Below, one piece after another: positions 12,501 through 21,410 of a stretch of 64,000 nucleotides of DNA. Both the position numbers and the translations under genes were made by a program. This stretch comes from Hypoxylon rubiginosum (Eukaryota; Ascomycota; Sordariomycetes; Xylariales; Hypoxylaceae). Positions within the stretch are counted from its first letter, which is position 1. Every line of letters begins with the position of its first letter. Under the pieces are notes generated by a model. The model worked only from the letters and a program-made list of their open reading frames with translations. It was not told the origin of the DNA and ran no database searches. The stretch covers positions 372,001 to 436,000 of the forward strand of contig CADCXA010000024.1 in the NCBI GenBank assembly GCA_902806565.1, read 5' to 3'.

Positions 12501-12848
12501 CGCGAGCGAATCCACGCAGCTGCCTCCGCTGGTCAATCTGCTCAATCGTCTATTGGCAAACCTCGGTTGGTAACGCAGGCATCTACCCCTGTATTCGACA
12601 ACCGCAGAGCTTCATTGCAACCGCCGAGGTTGGATGGCAGCGACGCCGAGACTAGGCAGCGGCCAGCTAGTTCCTTAGCTACTACAAATCGACGCGTAAG
12701 CATGCTACCTCAACCAAAGTCGGCAATAGAAAGCGTCACGGGCCGTAGTAGCCCGCATGCGGCGGCTGCGGCTCGTGCTGCCATGCGCAAGGGCAATAGT
12801 GTAACGGAATCAAAAGTAAAAGACAACAAACCTCGTTGGCACTTTTAA
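9573..12848 (+). CDS. kar9: KAR9-family spindle-positioning protein
   Basis: Intronless 1,091-aa protein. Kar9 is a cytoplasmic adaptor that links microtubule plus ends (through EB1/Bim1) to type V myosin and actin, orienting spindles and nuclei. The N-terminal ~320 residues are low-complexity: Pro/Ala/Gln-rich, a DQDQDQDQ run near residue 50 and an Asn run near 115. The conserved helical KAR9 region begins at about residue 326 (LPSYFNPLGLQRPGS) and runs to about 790, including WEELWNMVLGDIQNEMDDLSRLIFEMEERR. The C-terminal ~300 residues are basic, Ser/Pro/Thr-rich and contain TRLP near residue 879 and SKLP near 943, resembling the TxLP/SxIP motifs that bind the EB homology domain. The protein ends in KPRWHF. 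The start is the first ATG of the open frame. It is convergent with the RecQ gene. Family assignment is by remembered similarity; the EB1-binding role of the two motifs is inference. Confidence 0.92.
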   Translation: MTGPSGAGPAATAPAPAPQPQESPPPPAPASHAAAAPNTPSPSSHQDQDQDQDQDQYQHHIPRTTSSRQSPTPTASAFSEPGSSVHPQQNADPSLDLLTFSDVPTDLVQLGPLLNANNNNNININNSSPIKAIGHQPRKPSPGLAARLKALGFGTQRHSSPSSQTFLHDHIGRLPEDQLRLLDQAHQANSTGLIVERRGRPWKGAGAPLQLLRSKSSRESFRSRRKGANEEEKLSPSVQAESSSKPELLPEITEAAPLDMDTNKYRLPDHTNGNGTKAQLDTRREHIERDCRVPELEVEFEDTQTPPPLPPKDTPPEATTPADYISDLPSYFNPLGLQRPGSIYTISRASFANQLAQLTALQLPDAELLSSKVAAIPTAQAATKALLGAADQIRGWIFKASEVIGGLDSDDDVEWAAAGGREGYEEVENAITRFEGLINVYVGAIEELQNRRDIANVSSEDLQRAVAQMEAIMNEWAKIRNTLNSTKGQVETAMEWEELWNMVLGDIQNEMDDLSRLIFEMEERRHKSIMAVSNGDAVDIGDLETIVEETPPAVARNNRYSLPSFPLSPSSPGTPALTQDDSSLLALFARMQPLRASLDFLPMRLSVFEARASGAFPTACDELETRRAGLEASYKKLEIDAESLRRELGEDKWVLVFRGAGRQAQKMIDSVDRSMAKLREAADQGLQLSSPTAMGKKIENYEAKKVHYGPAIERVLSIIDKGVKDRLTVNGEILRLHNELQSRWEELRESMGRMGVVLDEIQSDRQSQQLRDSISSMLSNDRSTLASGNDTPGSSPPSSVIMSSLGLEPITPSTQNKRRTPGSGGSFLPQPSNARRGSSSLAPLSRRPPGSRLSMLQPSSSNFSNLTTTPPRSGSATPLATRLPRSTSSIVDGRPRWNGSTNTNDSDVGHNFRPLTLTTPSPYAKKTPTSARSASSITSVSGGSKLPLRSPLGRASSSSPIPEDTPPRKSVSRLSFRERIHAAASAGQSAQSSIGKPRLVTQASTPVFDNRRASLQPPRLDGSDAETRQRPASSLATTNRRVSMLPQPKSAIESVTGRSSPHAAAAARAAMRKGNSVTESKVKDNKPRWHF

Positions 12849-13845
12849 GTAGCAAACTCTTGCTCTCGTTTTCTAACATCATACAGCTGCTCCCCTCGAG
12901 CATCACAAACGCGGAGGGCCTGTCCTCTCCCTTGTAATAATCCCATTTGTCGAAAACCCGCAAGACGGGCTTCATCTCTTTTGAGTTCGATTCTCGTTTC
13001 AATGATACCATGGAGGGCTGCGCTTCGAAGATACCGGCATCTTGATTAACCTGTTGGTAATACATGGACTATTGGCAAGACAGCCGTTCGGCGCAGAGCT
13101 ATCAAGCACAGCAGGCATAAACTTTCCTTGCGGTTTGACTATCTTTCACAACCACCATATTCATTTTTCCCCGCCCGATACCTTTCTGATGCGGAAACGA
13201 GGGCAAACGCAGCATGGCGAATGCGGAGGTGGGCCAAAGGCGTTCTCAGGGAATTTTTTATTCCAGGTTTTTTTTTTCAAGCAAAAAAGGGGAGGGGAGT
13301 TGTCTCATACGGAACCGGTTTTTCTCCACACAATGATACCATACCTCTTTATGTCCTTTGTTGTCGTCTATCGGGAGCTAGCCAGCAAGCCTACATTTTA
13401 CTACTCACACACTTACATGTAGCATATACATGTAGTTTGCGAAAGCCCTAAAGTGGACATACAGATTGAGCATGCCAAGAGGAGTAAGAGAGTGTAGCTG
13501 CGGCGGGAAAGGGGACAAGCGAGCAGCAGCAGCAACAAGCCAGGAGATTAGAGGTATATTCCTCGCCTCCCCCTTCTGCGCAAAGAGGGTAGAAAGAATC
13601 AAGTCAGAAGGGACGACGCGTTGTATGATATTGTCTACTTGTCTATCTACCGACACAGCCTGATCGGCCTTCCTGTGTACTTCAGGACTTGGTCGAAGAG
13701 GATGTCGTAGATAAAGGAAAGGAAAGACACGATGTACTTATGGAGAAGTGACAGACAGAGCAAGGGGAGGTGTAGTCTACAAATTTGAAAAATTGGTATC
13801 GACCACCATCACATTCTTGCTTGCTCTTTGGATTTCGAAACGGGT

Positions 13846-14528
13846 GAATAGGTCAAGTCAGTCGACAGGGGGTATATTTGGAACCCCCAGTCAGCCCTGT
13901 TCAGCCTACCTACCTCGTTGCATTGGTGTTTCGTAACATTGGTCACTAATAAATGGCCGTGTAGGTAGTAGTTATCCTTTATTCACTTTGAACAAAGCAG
14001 TTGGGAAGGAAGTAGCAGTAAAACCTACATATGAATATGAATACCTAGTATATTCCTAGATATATATTAGTATCTCTCGTTTACTCTATCAATACTAGAA
14101 ACACTGGGCCGTGTCAAGGAGAATGCTGTGCCAATTCTCATGCTCACTCATACAAGCCAGTTTCTGAATATAGCTACCCCTAGCCCGGCCCAGCAACCAC
14201 AGCTACGAAAAGGCTTATATGGCATAACAGCAGCACAGTAATTCGTCCCAGTAACCCCTTTGAGCCAAGTGGCTGAGGGGGGTGAAGTGTCAGGAAAGCC
14301 TACTACCAGTGGGTCGGGCTTTCGTAGGCCCCCCCAGGGTTCGAGTCCTGCAACGCGCTCGCCCGGGGGCCGAGCTTTTTGCAATTCTTTTCTTTTCATT
14401 TGCTTGCCTCTCACGCCACGTACGTTATTTGCCAGGTAGATAGGTACCCATGTAGGTATAGGTATGCGAGCGATTTACTTATCTTGTCTTGTCTAGTCTT
14501 GTCTATCTCAATAAGGGGTGCTCAATAA
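13846..14528. repeat. Diverged tandem repeat, copy A (interrupted)
   Basis: Copy A of an imperfect direct repeat of about 340 bp. Matching landmarks with copy B, in the same order: CAAGTC(A/G)GT, GGGTATATTT, TAATAAATGG(C/T)C, TTCACTTTGAA or CTCACTTTGAA, AGTATCTCT(C/T)GT, CATGCTCA or TATGCTCA, CTGAATATAGCTA, AGCGATT, TATCTCAATA followed by a G run. Copy A is longer because a roughly 285-bp segment (about 14,181-14,465), including a tRNA-derived unit, sits between CTGAATATAGCTA and GCGAGCGATT. Function unknown; it could be a pair of solo LTRs or a duplicated spacer. Confidence 0.65.
14251..14380 (+). repeat. tRNA-derived Pol III unit (SINE-like or tRNA relic)
   Basis: An A-box-like GAGCCAAGTGG (14262-14272, one mismatch to the usual first T) and a perfect B-box GGTTCGAGTCC (14338-14348) are correctly ordered, 65 bases apart, and followed by a T5 terminator at 14376-14380. 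The D-arm resembles Leu/Ser tRNAs, and the spacing would fit a long variable arm. There is no matching 5' partner for the 3' acceptor-like AACGCGC, and the T-stem has mismatches. It is therefore not a functional tRNA as read. It lies inside an insertion that splits repeat copy A, which favours a mobile, SINE-like origin. Confidence 0.55.
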
Positions 14529-14862
14529 CTTGGGCAAGTCGGTTGATACCTAAGGGTATATTTTGGCTCCCCCAACCAATATTTTCACCTCATTGCTCTA
14601 AGAATATTCATTCATTCATCCTAATAAATGGTCATGTGCTCGGTCATTTACTCACTTTGAATCAGCAACTAGGAAGTAGTAGAAGCGATATATTCATATA
14701 TGTATATAGTATCTCTTGTACCTATTCTGCCGTTAACAAAACACTGAGGCATGCTAAGTAGAGTACTGTACAAGTTTTATGCTCATATATATATTGCTGA
14801 ATATAGCTAGGGAGGTAGGCTAGCGATTGATTTGTCTCGTTTATCTCAATAGGGGGGGTTGG
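14515..14862. repeat. Diverged tandem repeat, copy B
   Basis: The second, uninterrupted copy of the unit seen at 13,846-14,528, in the same orientation and immediately adjacent. It runs from about CTCAATAACTTGGGCAAGTC to TATCTCAATAGGGG. Differences from copy A include many transitions as well as indels, so the duplication is old. Confidence 0.6.
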
Positions 14863-15129
14863 TGAGTGATGAGAATAGGTCCATGCCGCAACCAGAAAAA
14901 TCGAAGCTCTAAGCAACAAAAGCGAAGTCGTTATCTCCTAGCCAGGCATAAACAGCAAGCAGTCTTGAAAAAACGCTCCTAATACGCCATAAAACCCCTC
15001 CCTTTCCCAACCTGCCATGCCATGCCAAGCCAAGCCGAAGTGTGCCAAAGAAGAAGAAGAAAAGATGTAGCACAATGCATTCAACCATGCCATAGTGTCT
15101 GTAGCTTTAGGGAAGTTGGTGGATAAGGG

Positions 15130-18100
15130 TCAATGTTCCATCAGCCCAATGCCGCTCGACTTAGTCCTGCTACCACTCGCCCCTAATCGCGTTTGGTGTC
15201 CTCCTCTAGACGTCGATGTGCTATTTTGAGTGGTCCTCCGGCTGGCGGCGGTAGCCTTCTTCTTGACGCCACCGTATGAACTGCTGGCTCTGCTAGAGCC
15301 TCCCGAGCTCCTCCGCAGGAAGGGCCGCTTACTGCCACGCCACGTGGTCGACTTCGATGATCGAGGAGCTGCCGTGGTCGAACGCGCGCGAGAGGTCGTA
15401 GGGTTTGCTCCCGAACCCTTGGCGAAGTAAGATGATACTGCTCCGACATCATCCTCGTCGTCGTCGATATCCTCCATCTCCTCGTCATCGTCCGATACGA
15501 GATCCACCACGTTGCGTGAGCCGGATGCTGCAGCGGCTGTCCGAGGGCTCATTTGACTCATGATCTCCTGGCTTTGCTGACGGAACTGACGGATTAGAGG
15601 CAGAAATGGGCCACCGTACCTGTTCACCTTATCGGCGTTGATATCTGGGATCGAGCGCATATCTTCTAGCGACACCGTCCATCTTATACCCATCTCGCGG
15701 AGTTGCTGCTCGGTAAAAATAGGCATGCGCAAGTTCCTCGAATTCCGCAAGTTCTCTTCTAAATTTTTGGCTTCTTTGAGAAAGCCGCGAAGAATATCAT
15801 CGTGGAGATCACTCAACGCGGCGGCATTTATGCGCGCGTCGTGCGATATAGGCGGACCAAGTGATTTTTGCTGCTGTGATCGAGCTCTAGTTTGAGGAAA
15901 CATCGTCTCAAAGTCATCGTCGCTTGCATCCGCATCGGCTATAACAAAGCCGTCTTTAGCGTACCCATTGCTAAACCTCGAATATTCGTTGTCGTCGCTG
16001 TCTTCCTCGTCCGAGATCATCACCGCCTTCCCTTTCTTTTTACGATCCTTACCCGTAACGGGCGATGACACGTTTGTAGATGGGATATTATTAAGCCCTG
16101 CCCGCTTCGTCGCAGCAGTTGCCGGCTTGCTGGCCCGCCTCTGCGTTTTAGACGCACCGCCTTGACTATCCTTGCTCTTAACCCGGGTAGTCAGAAACAG
16201 CTGGCGTCGGTTGTTAAAAAAGGAGCGTGCTACAGGTCCGACCTAAAGCAAGATAGACGGTTAGCAAAAGTACACGGACGTGTTCCAAGAATCTCTTACT
16301 CTGAAATACTGAATGGCGATCCTGGCTTTCTTGTTGAAAATATTGTCTTCCACCAACGCATCCTCAACAGCGAGCCGGTCGATGATGCGATGTATTTCAT
16401 GTTTCGGTACCTGCTTGGCGATGCCGCGGTACTCTTCGGTTCCTGCCTTGTACTCGGATAACTTTTTCTTGCCCATCAAGAAATCCGTACACTGGTTGAG
16501 CGTAAGTTTCTTGTGAGATTGGATAAGCCTCAACGCAGCCACCGCGTATTTGGTGAAATCCTTCTGCTCGAATACCTCACTATTCCGGCAGTTATCGCAC
16601 GACTTGTTACACATCTGCTTGTCAAAAGACTCCCCAAAATAACGGAGAATTTCAACCCGACGACAGTCACTCTGATTGTCGCAAAAGGATGACACGGTGT
16701 TCAACATGTTCCTTTGCCGCTCTTTTTGTTCTTCGCTGCCATCTCCATCTGTGATCATCCTTCGAAGGGAGGTGACATCGCCGTAACCGAAGTATAGATA
16801 GCATTCCGATGGTAAGCCATCTCGGCCAGCACGGCCCGTCTCCTGGTAGTACCCCTCAAGACTCTTCGGGATGGATTGATGAATGACGAAGCGAACGTCA
16901 GGCTTGTCAATTCCCATTCCAAAAGCTATAGTTGCGACGACGACCTTGATCTTGCCGGCCTGCCAACTTTTCTGTATCTTCGACTTCTTGTCCGACTCTA
17001 CACTTGCGTGATAGTGTTGGGCTGCTATACCGTGCTGTCGCAGCTTCTCTGCGATCTTCTCCGCCGACTTGCGGGCTAGTGTGTATACTATTCCCGTTTC
17101 CCCGTCGTATTTCGACTTGATCAATTCAGCAATGCTTTCCACGCTATCTTTCTCCTTCCTTAAGACTTCGTAATAAAGGTTAGGGCGGTTGAAGCTCTGC
17201 GAAAATTCCTGGCAATGTTCCATTCTCAGATTATGTTTGACGTCTAAGATGACATTCTTCGTTGCAGTAGCCGTCAAGGCCATTATGGGCACTCCAGGAA
17301 ACTTATCGCGAAATCCGCCGAGCTCTTTATAGTCTGGACGAAAGTCGTGGCCCCACTGGCTCACACAGTGGGCTTCGTCAATGACGAGACGAGCAAGGCT
17401 CCTATTTTGATAGAGTATATCCAACCCGTCCGAGAACGCTTGGCTCTTGTTGACCATTTCGGGAGTGACGTAGAGAAGTTGGAGGTGAAGTTCGGGATGT
17501 GGCTCCTTCAAATAGTTCAAGATCTCGTTGCGCCGATTTGGTGTCGTGTCACCACTGAAAGAAGCTGCAACGATATTGAGCGCGTTCAGGTGGTCCACCT
17601 GGTCCTGCATCAAGCTGAGAAGGGGGGATACGACGATGGTAATGCCATGAGTCTTTCCGCTGCTAACGACGGCCGGGAGTTGGTAGCAAAGAGATTTTCC
17701 GCCTCCCGTAGGCATCAGAACGAATGCATCCTTGCCTGCCAGAGTCGCGTCGATCGCCTCCAGCTGGTTGTGTCGAAATCCGGTCATCCGAAATCTGTCT
17801 TTCAGTGCCCTCCTCACATCTCTAAACCATGGTCGGTTCTTGAGTTCGCGGGGAATCTGAGCCGACATCAATGGATCCACCGTTTTCGCGATAGACGTCT
17901 TCTGAGGTCGCACAACTGCATTTCCCGACGTTTCTGAAAGCACCGGGCGGTGAACCTTGGCCTGTCCGCTTCCAAACGATTGTCGGAGGTCAAATTCTTC
18001 GGCAAACTGAACCATGTCGACGTCGTCACTATAATCACTTTGATAACCTTGTTGGCGGCTAGACTTTGCTTTAACCGGGCTCTTATGGGCCCTGGCGGTC

Positions 18101-20630
18101 GCCAGCTGTGGAGTTCTAGTTGTTTTCTTAGCGGCTAGACGACTGCTCATGGGCATCGGATCCTCGAATAGGTCGTCCTCTTCTTCAAAAGCGTAGGGGT
18201 CTGGATCCACACTCATAGTCGATTTCTGACGGGGCGGGGTTCTCCTCGAATTCCTGCTATCAGCTAGAGTAAACGGCGGCGGCTGGGTAGTCATCTCATC
18301 GATTTCGGGCGGAGGGGGGGCAGCCCGGCGAAGGTGGCTTCCCATCGATTTCTGTGACGACATTGGTACTTCATCATAGCTCTGCCTAGTAGTTTGTCTC
18401 GAAGGATCTAATCGCTGGGGGAGCTGTGTCTGGAGAATAACCTGGCTGCCACCTCGCGGGAACGGAGTGGCCTCGTGTGAAAAGCTAGTCGAGCCAGCAG
18501 TTCGGGCCAGCTGAGTTGCTTGCACAATAGAATGGTCTGCTTGGGCGTCGCGGGAATCGCTGCCCTCGAAGATATTCCGATTGTCGATGCCTGCCTGCAT
18601 CAGGCTATCTTTCAGGGTTGATCGGTGGTCTCTAATTAAGCCTTCCAATTCCTCAAGCCGGGCCTCGTCGTCACCCGTATCCATATCCAAATCGTAAGCA
18701 TCGGATATTCGTGAAATTAGCGCCTCTTTCTTGAGCTGGATTTCCTCGTATAGACGGAACTCGCTAGTAAGCTTGTCTAAAGACGCTTGCTGTTGTACTA
18801 GATGTTCTTTCTCCCGTCTAAGCCTTCCTCTGGGCTCAAGATCCCCAGCTTTAAGTGATCGCTGGAAAGCATCCTTATTCTCCTGCAATTTCTCTTCCAG
18901 TGACCTTCTTCCTCTTTCGACAACTGACGGCTGGGCTAGGAATAGTTCCAGGATAGCGTCTTTCTCGTCATCTTCAACTACAACCTTGACTTCACTTCCG
19001 AACTGAGATTCCTGCGAGTGCTTCACTCGTAAGGGTTGATCGTAGCTTGCCGTTGCCTCGGCTTTGAACGAGTGCGTCTGCTCAAGCTTCCTGGGCGAAC
19101 GAGACCGCGTACGCGTCTGGCTTGGAGCAACATGCTTCAGTTGTGAAGGTGTATCGTACGCAACAACATCATCGGCTTCATCCTGCGATATCCCCACAGA
19201 AATCTTCGGACGGCCAACCGAACGAGCGGTGCTGTCCGGCGCGGTGTAAGTAGGCGTCAGCGGCTCGTCGTCTGAATCCTCGATAATTCGACGATCAGAC
19301 TTTACAGTCCGAGATCGCTGGGTGGTTCGTGCCTTAGGGGTCGCTGGATGATTCTCTGAGGACGAACCATACTCGGAAGATGCTGGATTCTTACCCTTTA
19401 CGGTAGGCGACACATCGCGGGCCTCGCCTTTCCGTGATGTTTTGAGTGGAGACCGTTTTACAAAGCGTTCGACAGAAGGTGAATCGTCAGAAAACTCCAC
19501 CTCTCGTCTGGTCCGGTGGCCCGTCTCTTTTTTTGGTGAGGGGGCGCGCCTCGATGGCGTTTGGCTAGCCGAAGTTTTCAGCTTCGATTTTACAGGGGAC
19601 TTAGTTGGCGATTTAGTTGGTGATCGGGATCGCTTCAGGTGAGCTTGCAAGACTTCATCCTCGGACAGAATTTCGCAAATATCCGGGAAGTCATCTGTTT
19701 CAGTAATAGTGGTAGCAGGCGGCTGACTAATTTGATCACTCTTTCTCTTTTTACCTCGCTTGGGAGTCAGCGGCGCTGGTCTCGTTGTAGGTATGTCCTC
19801 CCATGCCATGGCATCATCTTCTGTCGTAGGAACGGGTTCCGGCCGCGTGGCATGCTCCTCATCCCATACCATAACATCGGTCCCAAATGCAACCGAAGGC
19901 TCGGTCATGACGGAAGCTGGCCCCGGGCGCGCAGCAAACCTTTCGTTCCATAGTGGTATATCGCTTCCAAATGCAACAGAGTTGGCTGTTGTTGTTGTCG
20001 TTGTCACCGTTCGTTCGTCATCGTTGGTCAGATCAACCGTGTCCAAGGTACCATCACTTCCCAACGTAGGACCCGGAGTTGGAAACTGATGCCGAGGCGA
20101 GGTTCTTTTCTTAGCCGAGTTCGCAACGCCTATCATCTCCCGTTAGTTGCACTGCTCTGCTCGAAAAGTAGAAGGGAAATCTGACCTGACTTCTTCAACA
20201 TGGATGAATACTCTTTTCCAAGGGACCCCGCACCGCTGGTAGATGTTGGACTCAGCAATTGCTCCTGACGCAGGACGAGATTCGGCCGTCTTGAGCTAGA
20301 CTTGGAGGAGAGCCGCCCCATCTTGTCTCCTACCGCGTCTCTTGCGGGTGCCTCGAGAGGTCTCGCCGCCGATCCCGTCGACCCATTAGCTGCTAGCTCG
20401 GTAGGCGGGGAATTTTGATTTTGCGGAACTGGAAGAACCGGATACAAAGACGACTCGGGGGTATTATTCGGACGTGTTTCTATGCTCCTAGTCACGGGCT
20501 GGTTAAGGGGAGGTGCTGTGTAGGAGCCGGGCTGGTCTTTGGGTCGTGGTAGCACAGGCGCGTTTGGCGCGTTTAATGCAGCATTCGCGAGTAGCCAGGT
20601 CAATTGGTCGTTAAGATTGTTTCGAGTCAT
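15130..20630 (-). CDS. sgs1: RecQ-family DNA helicase (Sgs1/BLM/QDE-3 type)
   Basis: A 3'-5' DNA helicase that dissolves recombination intermediates with Top3-Rmi1. The Neurospora member, QDE-3, is also needed for quelling. Three exons: 20630-20186, 20129-16300, 16242-15130; introns are 56 bp (GTCAGA donor, CTAAC branch-like motif, TAG) and 57 bp (GTAAGA, TAG). The product is 1,795 aa. The N-terminal ~900 residues are Ser/Pro-rich and disordered, starting MTRNNLNDQLTWLLAN. Core helicase: Walker A MPTGGGKS near 956, DEAHCVSQWGHDFRP near 1065, ALTATAT, and IAFGMGIDKPDVRFVIH with YQETGRAGRDG. The RQC zinc cysteines (FCDNQSDCRR, CNKSCDNC) lie near 1298-1330. A winged-helix region is followed by an HRDC domain at about 1568-1642. 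The C-terminus is acidic, then Ser/Arg-rich, ending GIGLMEH. All catalytic motifs are intact. The ATG lies about 350 bp from the AT-rich block. Confidence 0.95.
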
Positions 20631-20979
20631 GAAGACGCCTTGGAACCTCTGTTCTGCAGAGGCTCCATAGGAAATTTCAATTAATTGACACGAGAAGGAG
20701 TGGTCAATAGGGAAGTGTTCTCATGTCGTCTTCTCGTTTTGGAGGTGGTGGGTGACGGGTGATGGCTGCTAGGTACTACTGCATATGCGAATAGAGAATA
20801 GCGAATAAAATCGCAGCTTCACGATGACCCGCCAAAAAGCTTGGACCGTGTCCCCACCGTGTCACGCTAAGTCGCGCATCCAGGTGACTCGATTTAGCTA
20901 CACCGCGTCCTCGGCTTCCGAATTCAGTATATTAGATGCATACAGCGTGGGGTTACTTATGTAAGCGCACATGAGCTAC
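20631..20979. promoter_or_regulatory. RecQ upstream region at edge of AT block
   Basis: About 350 bases of normal composition separate the RecQ ATG from the AT-rich block, so the whole proximal promoter and 5' UTR must fit here. No sharply diagnostic element is seen. Composition changes abruptly at about 20,980. Confidence 0.5.
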
Positions 20980-21285
20980 CTGAAGTATTGCATAATCAAC
21001 TTCTCTTTATTTCATTAATACTGCCACAATTTCACCAACCAATTATATACTTAAAATCGCCCCGCATTTTTCAACGTTTTCCTTTGTAATTTTATCGTAA
21101 CAAGGTTTATAAAAATGTAAATAATATAAAAAGATCACGTAAAATAAATTCTATTAAATTATATTAATTATTAATTTTTTTAAATTATAATAAAATAAAT
21201 TAATTAATTTTATAAAAAATTTATTAAATATATATTAAAATATAATTAATTAATTAATATAAGTATTAATATAATATAAAAAAAT
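20980..21285. repeat. Direct repeat, left copy of 5.6-kb pair
   Basis: This matches 26,573-26,889 in the same orientation. Shared landmarks: AATTTCACC, ATACTTA(A/G)AATCGCC, ATTTTTC, TTTGTAATTTTAT or TTTATAATTTTAT, AAGGTTT, and GTAAAT. Most differences are transitions (for example CCAACC versus CCGGTT). The spacing of about 5.6 kb and length of about 300 bp fit LTRs of a retrotransposon, but no coding remnant between them was identified. This copy keeps more G/C and marks the edge of the block. Confidence 0.7.
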
Positions 21286-21410
21286 ATAATAAATTTAACT
21301 TTTAATTATAAATTTTTTTTTTTAAAAATATACGTTAAAATATAATTAATTAATTAATATAAATTTTATATATAATATAAAAAAATATAATAAATTTAAC
21401 TTTTAATTAT
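21235..21410. repeat. 100-bp tandem duplication
   Basis: TTAAAATATAATTAATT starts at 21235 and again at 21335, a period of exactly 100 bases. Both copies continue into AATATAAAAAAATATAATAA and then TTTAACTTTTAATTATA. The two copies are nearly identical despite the heavy mutation around them. Confidence 0.8.

Larger units (their letters stand above)
12849..15129. other. KAR9/RecQ convergent spacer
   Basis: This contains the 3' ends of two convergent genes plus a repeat cluster (13,846-14,870) described separately. Frames of 60-126 codons are present but none resembles a protein family. The 13,240-13,300 stretch has poly-T/poly-A tracts that fit 3' processing signals. Confidence 0.5.

Noticed and set aside
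12736..13065. 109-codon minus frame over the KAR9 3' end
   Set aside because: It overlaps the KAR9 C-terminal coding region antisense and has no protein-like features beyond chance.
21080..21125. Possible 18S rRNA 3' end (TCGTAACAAGGTTT)
   Set aside because: Fourteen bases match the 18S end, but sequence on both sides does not continue as rRNA or ITS, and the second repeat copy does not improve it. Probably coincidence.
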